DNA of 64,000 bases from Desulfatibacillum sp. (GTDB lineage: Bacteria; Desulfobacterota; Desulfobacteria; Desulfobacterales; SpSt-501), in assembly GCA_020725555.1 (NCBI GenBank), contig DYEU01000023.1:82424-146423 (forward strand), written 5' to 3'. Each line of letters opens with the position of its first letter. Position 1 is the first letter of the stretch. Shown here in pieces: positions 53,235-62,026 of the stretch. Under the pieces are notes generated by a model that was not told the DNA's origin, searched no databases, and saw only the letters and a list, made by a program, of their open reading frames with translations. The position numbers and the translations under genes are program-made.

Positions 53235-54135
53235 CCGCGGCCGAGGCCGCTTCGACCTCACCCTCGTCCATGTCTCCGATTTCCATTTCTGCGAACCCCG
53301 CGGGGCCCCGATCCGCTCCTTCGTCGGCAAACGCGGCCTGAGCCTGCTCAGCTGGCAGCTCCGCCGCCGCCGCGACCATGCCCCGGGGATCCTCGAGCGG
53401 CTCGCGCGGGCGATCGCCGCGCTGGAGAGCGACCTGCGGGTCGTGACCGGGGATCTCGTCCAGCTCGCCCTGCCGGCCGAGTTCCGCCGCGCGGCCGAAG
53501 TGCTCGCCTCCCTGGGTGGGCCGCGGGAGGTCTTTGCGGTTCCCGGAAACCACGACGCCCTGGTCGGCGCGGCGGCAGAAGCGCAGGCCCCCCTCTGGAA
53601 CCGCTACGCGGCCTCCGACGGCGGCAGGCCGGGGTTCCCCGCCTTGCGCATTTGCGGTCCCGCCGCCCTGATCGGCGTCTCCACGGCGCATCCCACCCCC
53701 CCGCTTTCGGCGGCCGGAAGCATCGGCTGCGACCAGGCCCGCCGCCTCGACACGCTGCTTGCGGAAACGGGCCGGGAAGGACTCTACCGCATCCTCCTGA
53801 TCCACCACCCGCCGTTTTCCCGGGGAGTATCCCCGCACAAACGCCTCCGGGACCTCCCGCGGCTGCTCGCCCTGATCGCCCGCCGCGGCGCGGAACTCGT
53901 CCTCCACGGCCACACCCACCGCACCTCGTGCGTCCGGATCCCCGGCCCGCGGGGAGCGGTGCCGGTGCTGGGGATCGCCGCGGCCTCCTGCGGCAGCCGC
54001 GACCCGGCGCGCCGGTCGGCCTTCCGGCTCCTGCGCCTCGAAGCCCGGCGCGGCGGCGTGCGCGCCGTCGGCTGCGACTTTCGCTACGAGCCCGCCTGCG
54101 GCGCCTTCCGGCCGCAGGAGACCTACCCCCTCTGA
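53221..54135 (+). CDS. calcineurin-like metallophosphoesterase
   Basis: 304 residues. All five motifs of the family are seen: DFH (residues 20-22), GDLV, GNHD, a lone His in LIHHPPF, and GHTH. Two metal ions would hydrolyse a phosphate mono- or diester. The substrate is unknown. Relatives include CpdA-type and UDP-diacylglucosamine hydrolases. It is divergent from the lipid kinase with only 23 bases between start codons, so a role in lipid turnover is possible. No Shine-Dalgarno is present. Confidence 0.88.
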   Translation: MDFVNRGRGRFDLTLVHVSDFHFCEPRGAPIRSFVGKRGLSLLSWQLRRRRDHAPGILERLARAIAALESDLRVVTGDLVQLALPAEFRRAAEVLASLGGPREVFAVPGNHDALVGAAAEAQAPLWNRYAASDGGRPGFPALRICGPAALIGVSTAHPTPPLSAAGSIGCDQARRLDTLLAETGREGLYRILLIHHPPFSRGVSPHKRLRDLPRLLALIARRGAELVLHGHTHRTSCVRIPGPRGAVPVLGIAAASCGSRDPARRSAFRLLRLEARRGGVRAVGCDFRYEPACGAFRPQETYPL

Positions 54136-54208
54136 GGCGGCCGCGGCGCGAAGAGCCGCTCACGGCCTCCGCGCACCGGGTTGCCGGCGGCCGGCGAAGG
54201 CGCCCGGC

Positions 54209-55288
54209 TCAGATGACCTTACGCAAAAGCCGCAGGGCCGCCCCGCCCGCCAGGGCGGCGGGCGCCAGCGTCGTCCAGAGCGGCGGCCAGCCGGTGAGCA
54301 GGCCGATGTGCCCGAGGATCTGGGAGAGGAGCGTGAAGGCGATTCCCACGATCATGCCGGCGAAGATGCGCTGGGCGGCGGTGCGGGTCCGGGTGGGGCC
54401 GAAGACGAAGCTGAGCGCGAGCAGCATCAAGGCCCCCGTCGTCACCGGCTGGCAGAGCTTCTGCCAGAAGGCGAGCGCATAGGCTTTGGCGTTCTCCCGC
54501 CGCGCCTCCAGGCTGCGGATGAGCCGCCACAGGTCGGAGAGCGAGAGGGTGTCGGGCGGAAGCTCGAGCACCGCGAGCTGATTCGGCGCGAGGAACCCCT
54601 CGAGGGGGAGGATCTCGCGGGTTTCCTCAACGACGGCATCTTCCTCGAAGCGCTTGATGCGCGCGCGGGCAAGCACCCAGTCGCCCGAAGGGCCGATTGC
54701 GGCCTCGGGCGCGTAGACGAAGCGCGCGAGCCGGCCCGAGGCGTCGAGCTCGTAGCGCTCGACGTCCGTCGCCCGCCCCCCGGGACCCGCCCGCCCGACG
54801 CGGACGTAGGCGTTTTCGTGCCGCAGCCAGAACCCCTCCTTCTGGAGCCACACCTGGGGCCCGGCGACGGCGCGGGTCTTGAGAACGCGCGCCTGCTGAT
54901 CGAGAGGGGGGGCGACGAATTCGGACCAGGCCAGCCCCCCCGCCATGAGGAAAAGGCCGGTGGTCAAGACCGCGGCCGCGAGGCGGCGGGGGGAGATCCC
55001 CGCCGCCTGCATGGCGGTCAGCTCGCGGCGATCCGCGAGCAGCCCCAGGGCGACGATGGCGCCGAGCAGCGCCGCAAGCGGCAGGAGATCGCCCATGCGG
55101 CGGGGGAGCGTGAGGGCGACGTACACGAACGCGTCGGCCAGGCGGTATTCACCCTTGCCGACGTCGTTCACCTGGACGAGGAGCTCGAAGAAGCTGAAGA
55201 GGACGAGCAGCAGCAACAGCACGAGAAAGAACCCCTTGAGCGTCCAGACTCCGAGATAACGATCGAGGATCCGGCTTCTGCGGCTCAT
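54209..55288 (-). CDS. lptG: LPS export permease LptG
   Basis: 359 residues. Three N-terminal helices (FFLVLLLLLVLFSFFELLVQ, then LPLAALLGAIVALGLLADRR-ELTAMQAAGIS), a periplasmic beta-jellyroll, and three C-terminal helices with TRTAAQRIFAGMIVGIAFTL. It works with LptF and LptB to extract LPS from the inner membrane. The ATG at 55288 overlaps the lptF stop (ATGA). Confidence 0.92.
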   Translation of the reverse strand: MSRRSRILDRYLGVWTLKGFFLVLLLLLVLFSFFELLVQVNDVGKGEYRLADAFVYVALTLPRRMGDLLPLAALLGAIVALGLLADRRELTAMQAAGISPRRLAAAVLTTGLFLMAGGLAWSEFVAPPLDQQARVLKTRAVAGPQVWLQKEGFWLRHENAYVRVGRAGPGGRATDVERYELDASGRLARFVYAPEAAIGPSGDWVLARARIKRFEEDAVVEETREILPLEGFLAPNQLAVLELPPDTLSLSDLWRLIRSLEARRENAKAYALAFWQKLCQPVTTGALMLLALSFVFGPTRTRTAAQRIFAGMIVGIAFTLLSQILGHIGLLTGWPPLWTTLAPAALAGGAALRLLRKVI

Positions 55289-56358
55289 CCGTACAGGACC
55301 CCCCGGCGCAGGCGGACGAGGAAGAAGGCCAGCAGAAGCCCAAGCAGCGCCGGCACCCAGGCGATGCCCGGCAGCGGGGGGACGAACCCCTTCTCGACCC
55401 AGGTCTTGGCGACGACGAAGGCCTGGTAGTAGAAGGCGAAGAGGACGACGGCGGTCCCGAGCCGCGCGTATTTGCCCCGCCGCGGGTTGCTCCGGGCGAG
55501 CGGCACCCCGAGCAGCGCGAGCAGGATCGTCGACACGGGCGTGGAGAGGCGCCACTCCAGCTCGGCGATGTCCTCGAGGCGCCGGGAGCCGAGGAGCTGG
55601 GGGGTGGGTGCGGCCTTGCGGCGGTAGCGGGCGGCCTCGGCGTCTTCCTGGGGCATGGGGTATTCCGCCTCCGCGAACCGGCTCACCTTGCCCCCCGCCT
55701 GGCGGGGGTCGAACTCGTAGACCGTCCCGTCGCGGAAAAAGAGACGGCGGTTTCCGTGGCGGTCGGGAGGGCTCTGGATCATCTGCCGCGCCTGGATCAC
55801 GCGGCGGCGGCCCTCTTCCTCCTCGACGCGGATGAAGACCCCCTCGGCCCCCCCCCCGCGGCCCTCGACGCGCTCGGCGAAAAAAACGATCTTCCCGTTC
55901 TGGACGCTCAAGAAATGATCGGCCTCGAGGCGGGAAATGTCGAACCTGGCCTGCGCCTCGTCCTGGATGCGATAGATGTTCACGTAGGCCTCGGGACGGA
56001 GAAAGAGCGAGGCGAGCCCCGCCAGGGCGGCGAGCGGCAGGGCGACCAGGAAGACCGTCTTCAGGATCCGCGCCGGCCCGACCCCGCAGGCCGCGAGCGC
56101 GGTCATCTCGGAGTCCTGGTACATCCGCCCCAGGGCGATGATCACCGAGAGATAGAGGGTGACCGGCAGGAGGACCTCGAGGGCCATGCCGATCCGCAGG
56201 AGAATCAGGATCCCCACGGTGGCGACCGGAAGCGAGCCGGCGACGGCCTGGGCGAGGTAGGTGACCGCCGTGTAGCTCGCGAAAATCATCACGAGCACAA
56301 CGAGGATCGCGGCCGTCGGCTTGAGGATCTCCAGGGCGAGGTAGCGCTGCAGGATCAT
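55285..56358 (-). CDS. lptF: LPS export permease LptF
   Basis: 357 residues of the LptF/LptG family starting MILQRYLALEILKPTAAILV. It shows LLPVTLYLSVIIALGRMYQD-SEMTALAACGVG, a periplasmic domain, and the C-terminal helices with STPVSTILLALLGVPLARSN. It is the partner of lptG, with overlapping start/stop on both sides: ATGA with lptG and with the upstream nucleotidyltransferase gene. Confidence 0.92.
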   Translation of the reverse strand: MILQRYLALEILKPTAAILVVLVMIFASYTAVTYLAQAVAGSLPVATVGILILLRIGMALEVLLPVTLYLSVIIALGRMYQDSEMTALAACGVGPARILKTVFLVALPLAALAGLASLFLRPEAYVNIYRIQDEAQARFDISRLEADHFLSVQNGKIVFFAERVEGRGGGAEGVFIRVEEEEGRRRVIQARQMIQSPPDRHGNRRLFFRDGTVYEFDPRQAGGKVSRFAEAEYPMPQEDAEAARYRRKAAPTPQLLGSRRLEDIAELEWRLSTPVSTILLALLGVPLARSNPRRGKYARLGTAVVLFAFYYQAFVVAKTWVEKGFVPPLPGIAWVPALLGLLLAFFLVRLRRGVLYG

Positions 56359-57194
56359 CGGCCGCAACCGCCCCCGCGGGGCCGGATCCGCCCCGCGGCG
56401 ATCGCGTCGGCGAAGCGCCAGTCGGCCTCGGAATCGACGTCGATCGCCGCCTCGGGCTGCGGCAGGATCACGGCGTTCACCCGAAGGCCCATGCGCCGCG
56501 AGATGCGCCGCAGCCCCTCCTCCAGCGTAAGCCGCCCGGCCGCGTAACGCAGCAGCGTGCCCCACCCCAGCCGGCGGATGATCCGCAGCGGCTTCTTGCG
56601 CTCCGTTTCGACCTCGCGCCAGAGCACGGCCGCCTGCCGGCTCGCCGGGGTGAGAAAGGCAAAGAGGTTGCAGCCGCAGAAGGGACCGTCGCGGAAGCGG
56701 GTGCGGGTGCGGCGCGTCCCCGGGTAGGCTTCCATGACGGATCTCCAGAGGGCGAGCCCGGCCGTGAGATCGCCGCCGGAGGCGGCGGAGGCCGCGCAGA
56801 AGCGGTCGACCATCTCCCGCGTGAGGAGAGCGTGGTCGCCGGTCGTGACCAGAACGGGAAAGGCGCCCTCCAGGCGGTCGAGGGCGGAGAGAACGCTCCG
56901 GCAGGGGGACCCCTCGGGGGCGACCCAGGAAAGGCCGGGGCGATCGAGGAGCGACCGCAGCCGGGGCTCCTGGTGGACGAGGGGGGCGGCGGGGCCGCAG
57001 ACGAGGCCGCCCGCAACCCAGGCGGAGGCGCCCAGGGCGTCCAGGACCCGCTCGAGCATGGGCCGGCCGCCGACGGGCGCGAGCACCTTGCAGGAAACGC
57101 CGGCCGCCCGGGACACCGGGTCCCCCGGCCCGCGATCGGCCGCCAGCACGACGGCGGTAAACCGGGGAGAAGGGGCGGACGTCTGAGAGGGCAT
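56355..57194 (-). CDS. MobA-like NTP transferase
   Basis: 279 residues of the NTP_transf_3 type. FTAVVLAADRGPGDPVSRAAG is the nucleotide loop, then KVLAPVGGRPMLERVLDALG, VTTGDHALLT (metal Asp), and a C-terminal AAIDVDSEADWRFADAI. It would attach a nucleotide to a phosphorylated sugar or alcohol. The usual GxGxR of MobA is modified (ADRGPGDP). The start lies next to a weak site. It overlaps lptF, so its product is probably an envelope precursor. The exact substrate is unknown. Confidence 0.78.
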   Translation of the reverse strand: MPSQTSAPSPRFTAVVLAADRGPGDPVSRAAGVSCKVLAPVGGRPMLERVLDALGASAWVAGGLVCGPAAPLVHQEPRLRSLLDRPGLSWVAPEGSPCRSVLSALDRLEGAFPVLVTTGDHALLTREMVDRFCAASAASGGDLTAGLALWRSVMEAYPGTRRTRTRFRDGPFCGCNLFAFLTPASRQAAVLWREVETERKKPLRIIRRLGWGTLLRYAAGRLTLEEGLRRISRRMGLRVNAVILPQPEAAIDVDSEADWRFADAIAAGRIRPRGGGCGR

Positions 57195-57614
57195 CGTGTT
57201 CCTTGCTCCTGAACGGGGGCGGACACTTTGCCCGCACCCGACCGGGCGATCGGGAAGGCGGCGTCCGGGTTCATTTCATAAATCGGAACCGTTTTCAAGG
57301 AGCGGCGTCTCCCTGAACGCAAACCTTGCAATCCGGGACGACATGATTTAAGTCTTCCGGCGTTTCGAGTTGGCTTTCTAGAGAGGGCTGGGGTATAATT
57401 GGACTCTTGATTCGGTTTGGAGGGCATTTCGCGGTCTTGGGTTTGACATTCCCCAGGGGATGGGATAGAAGTCCCCAATTTATGGAAGACCGGGTGGGGG
57501 TGTGATCGCCTGAATCCGGGGTGCTCCGTGGGCCTTCCCTGCTGCGGAGGCGGCGCTTATCCGGAAAACGGACTGCGAATCCAGACGAGAACCCGAAAAG
57601 GATAGACGACCATT
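57195..57614 (+). other. intergenic region with two tandem promoters for the acyl-AMP ligase operon
   Basis: 420 bases, the least G+C-rich stretch near here. Promoter 1: TTGGCT (57370-57375), 18-base spacer, TATAAT (57394-57399, perfect). Promoter 2: TTGACA (57443-57448, perfect), 17-base spacer, TAGAAG (57466-57471). The leader from promoter 2 is about 137 bases. No gene was seen. A promoter for the opposite operon was not found. Confidence 0.65.
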
Positions 57615-59393
57615 ATGGAGGCGACACCGACCGAACACAACTTGCCGTTGCGATCCGGCGACTTTGCGACCCTGTCCGAAGCGTTGGATTACGCCGCGAG
57701 AGGAAAGACCGGAGCCAACTTCTATAATGGAAGGGGACATCTGGAAGCGGTTCTGCCGTACGCGCAGCTGCGCGACGAGGCCGTGGATGTCGCCGCCCGC
57801 CTCACGGGGCTCGGTCTGGAGCGCGGCTCGCGGATCGCCCTCGTGGCCGAAACCTGTCCTGATTTCCTGCGTTTCTTCTATGCCTGCCAGTATGCGGGGA
57901 TGGTGCCGGTCCCGCTGCCGGCCTCCATCCACCTCGGCGGGCACAAGGCCTACGTCGCCCAGCTCCGCCGGCTGCTTCTCAACTGCCGCGCCGAGGTGGC
58001 CGTGGCGCCGGAGCTTTTCCTGTCGTTTCTGCGCGAAGCGGCCGAGGGCCTCGCGCTGCGCTTCGTCGGGACCCCGGAGCAGTTCCGTGAATTCCCGAAG
58101 TCCGCAAGCCGGCTCGTTCCGTCCGGCCCCGACGAGCTCGCCTATCTCCAGTACACCTCGGGGAGCACCCGTTTCCCGCGCGGGGTCATGATCACCCAGA
58201 AGACGGTGATGAGCAACCTGGCGAGCATCATCCGCGACGGGGTGAAGGCGCGGCCGGACGACCGCAGCATGTCCTGGCTGCCCTTTTACCACGACATGGG
58301 CCTCGTCGGGCTCGTCTTATCCCCCATGGCCTCCCAGGTGTCGGTCGACTACCTCAAGACCCGGGACTTCGGGATGCGGCCCCGGCTGTGGCTCTCCTTG
58401 ATCTCGCAAAATCGTGCCACGGTCTCCTTCGGCCCGCCCTTCGGCTACGAGCTTTGCGTCCAGCGGCTGCGCGGAGAGGCGACGGGGCAATTCGATCTCT
58501 CCTCCTGGCGCCTCGCGGGGGTCGGCGCGGAAACCATCCGCGCCGAGCCGCTGTTACGCTTCGCCGAGATGCTGGCGCCCTGCGGCTTCGACCCCAAGGC
58601 GTTCACCGCCTGTTACGGGATGGCCGAGTGTTCGCTCGCGGTCAGCTTCGCCCGGCTCGATCTCGGCCTCACCCTCGACACCGTGGATCCCGAGATCCTC
58701 GCCCTGGAGCAACACGCCGTCCCGGTCCCGGCCTCCGCCCGCTTCTTCCGGGGCCGCGGCAAGACCTTCGTCAATTGCGGCGCCCCGCTTCCGGGCTACG
58801 AGGTGGAGGTGCGCCGCGCCGACGGCACCGTGCTCCCCGAGCGCCACGTGGGCACCCTCTTCGTCCGCGGGCCGAGCGTCATGTCCGGGTACTTCGGCGA
58901 AGAGCGGCTGACCCGGGACGTCCTCTCCCCGGAGGGGTGGCTGAACACGGGCGATCTCGCCTACATCGCCGACGGCGACCTCGTCATCACCGGGCGCGAG
59001 AAGGACCTGATCATCATCAACGGCCGCAACATCTGGCCGCAGGATCTCGAGACGATCGCCGAAAGCCAGCCCGAAGTCCGCACCGGCGACGCCTCGGCCT
59101 TCTCTTTCACCACCGACGAGGGCGAGGACCGCGCCGTGCTCGTGATCGAGTGCCGGGACCCCAACCCCCTGCGCCGGGAGGAACTGAGCCACCGCATCCG
59201 CTCGCTCATCCGCCAGGAGCTGGGCATCGACTGCTTCATCGAGCTCGTCCCGCGCAACACCCTTCCCCGCACCACCTCCGGGAAGCTCTCCCGCTCGGGG
59301 GCGAAGAACGATTTTCTCAAACGGGTGCAGGAAGGGAAAACCGAACGGCCCGGGTCGGAGGACGCCCGCCGGCTGGGCTCCATCGCCGGCTGA
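57615..59393 (+). CDS. fatty acyl-AMP ligase / acyl-ACP synthetase
   Basis: 592 residues of the adenylate-forming family. A3 motif YLQYTSGSTRFPRGVMITQK, A5 CYGMAECSLAVSFARL, A7/A8 NTGDLAYIADGDLVITGREK-DLIIINGRNIWPQDLE, and the C-terminal catalytic Lys in PRTTSGKLSRSGAK. SWLPFYHDMGLVG and the GRNIWPQDLE form mark the FAAL branch, which loads acyl groups onto carrier proteins rather than CoA. With the ACP and serine palmitoyltransferase-like genes downstream it would supply acyl-ACP for sphingolipid synthesis, like AasR of Caulobacter. Confidence 0.87.
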   Translation: MEATPTEHNLPLRSGDFATLSEALDYAARGKTGANFYNGRGHLEAVLPYAQLRDEAVDVAARLTGLGLERGSRIALVAETCPDFLRFFYACQYAGMVPVPLPASIHLGGHKAYVAQLRRLLLNCRAEVAVAPELFLSFLREAAEGLALRFVGTPEQFREFPKSASRLVPSGPDELAYLQYTSGSTRFPRGVMITQKTVMSNLASIIRDGVKARPDDRSMSWLPFYHDMGLVGLVLSPMASQVSVDYLKTRDFGMRPRLWLSLISQNRATVSFGPPFGYELCVQRLRGEATGQFDLSSWRLAGVGAETIRAEPLLRFAEMLAPCGFDPKAFTACYGMAECSLAVSFARLDLGLTLDTVDPEILALEQHAVPVPASARFFRGRGKTFVNCGAPLPGYEVEVRRADGTVLPERHVGTLFVRGPSVMSGYFGEERLTRDVLSPEGWLNTGDLAYIADGDLVITGREKDLIIINGRNIWPQDLETIAESQPEVRTGDASAFSFTTDEGEDRAVLVIECRDPNPLRREELSHRIRSLIRQELGIDCFIELVPRNTLPRTTSGKLSRSGAKNDFLKRVQEGKTERPGSEDARRLGSIAG

Positions 59394-59493
59394 AGCGCCC
59401 CGCCTCCCTTTCCGGCAGGCAGGATGTCATGCACCGGCGGCCCGTTTCCGCAAGGCAGGCGGAACAGGGCGCCGGTGCTTCCTTTCATGGCCC

Positions 59494-60459
59494 ATGCCGC
59501 AGCAGCTCGCCCTCACCGGGGCCACCGGCTTCATCGGCTCCACCCTCTGCAGGCGCCTCGCCGAGCGCGGCTGGGAGGTGCGCGCCCTCTGCCGGCGGCG
59601 GCCGCCGCCGGAGCGCCCCCCCCTGCCCCAGTCCGGGGCGGTCCGCTGGCTGCAGGGCGACCTCGAGGACGCGGGGGCGCTGGCGCGTCTCGTGGAGGGG
59701 ACGGCCGCGGTCGTGCACGCGGCCGGCGCCGTCCGCGGCGCGCGCGCCGCGGATTTCTTCCGGACGAACGCCGCGGGGACGGCCCGGCTCGCCGACGCCG
59801 CCCGGCGCGCCCGGAGCGCCCCCCGGTTCCTGCTGCTCTCTTCGCTCGCCGCGCGGGAGCCGCAGCTTTCGTTTTATGCGGCGAGCAAGCGCGCCGGCGA
59901 GGAGGCGCTCGCGGCGCAAGGCGGGAGCCTTTGCTGGATCGGCCTCAGGCCCCCCGCGGTCTACGGCCCCGGGGATCGCGAAACCCTCCCCCTGCTGCGG
60001 TGGATGCAGCGCGGGATCGCGCCCTCCGCGATGTCCGACAAGGCGCGCTTTTCACTGCTTCACGTCGAGGACCTCGCCGACGCCGCCTGCCGGCTTCTCG
60101 AGCTTGCCGCGTGGGCGCCCGGCCTCTATGAGATCCACGACGGCCGCCCCGGGGGGTACACCTGGCCGGAGGTCTGCCGGACGGTCGCGGGCATCCTCGG
60201 CCGCCCGGTCCGCCGCCTGCCCATCCCCCGCGGGCTGCTTTGGGCCGCGGCCGGGATCAACCTGGCGCTGGCGCTTGCGACGGGAAGACCCCCGATGCTG
60301 ACCCCCGGCAAGGTGAGGGAGCTCGGCCACGGGGACTGGGTCTGCGACGACGCGCCGCTCAGGTCCCTCACGGGATGGGCGCCGCGGCTTTCCCTGGAGG
60401 AGGGCATGCGGCGGACCCTCTCCCGCATCCGTGACGGCCGCTGGCGCCCCGAACCCTGA
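59494..60459 (+). CDS. NAD-dependent epimerase/dehydratase-family reductase (CerR-like)
   Basis: 321 residues. The extended SDR start is LALTGATGFIGSTLCRRLAE, then AAVVHAAGAVRG, the catalytic YxxxK as YAASKRAGEEALAAQ, and RPPAVYGPGDRETLPLLRWM. In bacterial sphingolipid clusters a protein of this type (CerR) reduces 3-ketosphinganine. The gene sits between the acyl-AMP ligase and the ACP, which supports that role. A different lipid or sugar reductase is possible. The ribosome site is weak. Confidence 0.78.
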   Translation: MPQQLALTGATGFIGSTLCRRLAERGWEVRALCRRRPPPERPPLPQSGAVRWLQGDLEDAGALARLVEGTAAVVHAAGAVRGARAADFFRTNAAGTARLADAARRARSAPRFLLLSSLAAREPQLSFYAASKRAGEEALAAQGGSLCWIGLRPPAVYGPGDRETLPLLRWMQRGIAPSAMSDKARFSLLHVEDLADAACRLLELAAWAPGLYEIHDGRPGGYTWPEVCRTVAGILGRPVRRLPIPRGLLWAAAGINLALALATGRPPMLTPGKVRELGHGDWVCDDAPLRSLTGWAPRLSLEEGMRRTLSRIRDGRWRPEP

Positions 60460-60521
60460 ACCGGAGAACGCCGCGGCCGCATCCCGGCCGTGCGGTGAAC
60501 CGCCTCCCGGGAGAACGCCCG

Positions 60522-60773
60522 ATGGAGAAGACATACGAAGAGCTGCTTCGCGAGGTGATCGCCCTGCTTGCGCCGCTTGCCCCCGAGGGCCGCACCGTGG
60601 GCGAGGAAACCGATTTCGTGGCCGACCTGGAGTTCGATTCGCTCAAGGTGATGGGCTTCGTCGAGAAGGTGGAGGACCGCTTCGACATCTCGGTTCCGCT
60701 CAACCTCCTGCCCGACATCCGCACGGTGCGGGATTTCGTGGTGAACCTGCAACGGCTGCTCGGAGAACGATAG
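60522..60773 (+). CDS. dedicated acyl carrier protein
   Basis: 83 residues, a four-helix ACP with the phosphopantetheine serine in DLEFDSLKVMGFVEKVEDRF. Acidic, with DFVADLEFDSLK at the helix-II start. It ends two bases before the serine palmitoyltransferase-like gene, so the two are tightly coupled. It resembles the specialised AcpR that hands the acyl chain to Spt. GGGAG lies ten bases before the ATG. Confidence 0.85.
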   Translation: MEKTYEELLREVIALLAPLAPEGRTVGEETDFVADLEFDSLKVMGFVEKVEDRFDISVPLNLLPDIRTVRDFVVNLQRLLGER

Positions 60774-60775
60774 GC

Positions 60776-61954
60776 ATGGCGATCTTCGACAAGTTCCGCC
60801 CGCTCGCCCGCATGCGCCGGGAGCTGGCCGAAAGCGGGATCGCGTCGATCCACGTGGTGATGGACCGCGTGGTCTCCGCGACCGAGGCGTTCATCAACGG
60901 CCGCCCGGTGATCCTCGCCGGGACCAACAACTACCTCGGCTTGACCTTCGACCCGGATTGCATCGAGGCCGCCTGCGAGGCCGTGCGCACCCTGGGGACC
61001 GGGACGACCGGCTCGCGGGTCGCCAACGGGAGCTACGCCGCCCACGAGCAGCTCGAGCGGGATCTCGCGGCCTTCTTCGGCAAACGCGGCGTGATCGTCT
61101 TCTCGACGGGCTATGTCGCCAACCTCGGCATGCTCTCCACGCTCGCCGGTCCGGGGGACGCCTTCGTGATCGACGCCGACTGCCACGCCAGCATTTACGA
61201 CGGGGTGCGTCTGAGCGGGGCGGAGATCTTCCGCTTCCGGCACAACGACCCCGAGGATCTCGACAAACGCCTGCGGCGGCTGGGGGGCCGTGCGGAAAAC
61301 GCGATCGTCGTCGTCGAGGGGATCTACAGCATGTGGGGCGACCGGGCCCCGCTCGCCGAAATCGCCGCCGTCAAGCGCCGCTACCCGGGGGCGCTGCTCG
61401 TCGTGGACGAGGCCCACTCGCTCGGGGTCCTGGGCGAGCGGGGGCGCGGGAGGGCCGAGGAGGCGGGTGTCGAGGCGGAGGTGGACTTCGTCATCGGCAC
61501 CTTCAGCAAGAGCCTCGGGGCCATCGGCGGCTACTGCGCCAGCGACCACCCCGAGCTCGATCTCATCCGCTACGCGAACCGGCCCTACATCTTCACCGCC
61601 TCCCCCTCCCCCGCGATCATCGCCTCGACCCGCGCGGCCCTGAGGATCCTCGCCTCGCGTCCCGAGCTGCGGGAGCGGCTCTGGGAAAACAGCCGGCGCC
61701 TCTACGGGCGGCTCGAGCGCCTCGGGTTCCGGCTCGGCCCCGAGCCGAGCCCGATCATCGCCGTCCGCTTCGCCGCGCGCGAGGAGGCGCATGCGGCCTG
61801 GATGCGGCTCATGGAACACGGCGTCTACGTCAACCTGGTCCTCCCGCCGGCGACCCCCGACGGCGGCTCGCTTTTGCGCTGCAGCGTCAGCGCCGGCCAC
61901 AGCCCCGAGCAGATCGAGCGGATCGGCGATGCCTTCCAAACGCTGGCCGCCTGA
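60776..61954 (+). CDS. spt: alpha-oxoamine synthase, serine palmitoyltransferase-like
   Basis: 392 residues of the PLP-dependent AONS/KBL/SPT family. AGTNNYLGLTFDPDCIEAAC, GTGTTGSRVANGSYAAHEQL, VFSTGYVANLGMLSTLAGPG, DADCHASIYDGVRLSGAE, DEAHSLGVLG, and the PLP lysine in GTFSKSLGAIGGYCASDHPE. These wordings match bacterial SPT closely, as I recall the Caulobacter enzyme. It condenses serine with acyl-ACP or acyl-CoA to 3-ketosphinganine. The neighbouring ACP, acyl-AMP ligase and CerR-like reductase support SPT over 8-amino-7-oxononanoate synthase. Confidence 0.83.
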   Translation: MAIFDKFRPLARMRRELAESGIASIHVVMDRVVSATEAFINGRPVILAGTNNYLGLTFDPDCIEAACEAVRTLGTGTTGSRVANGSYAAHEQLERDLAAFFGKRGVIVFSTGYVANLGMLSTLAGPGDAFVIDADCHASIYDGVRLSGAEIFRFRHNDPEDLDKRLRRLGGRAENAIVVVEGIYSMWGDRAPLAEIAAVKRRYPGALLVVDEAHSLGVLGERGRGRAEEAGVEAEVDFVIGTFSKSLGAIGGYCASDHPELDLIRYANRPYIFTASPSPAIIASTRAALRILASRPELRERLWENSRRLYGRLERLGFRLGPEPSPIIAVRFAAREEAHAAWMRLMEHGVYVNLVLPPATPDGGSLLRCSVSAGHSPEQIERIGDAFQTLAA

Positions 61955-62026
61955 AGGGCGGAAGACGGCCTATCGCCTTCCGCCCGCCGCCGACCCCGCC
62001 TCACACCGAAAACGGATGATTCCCTC

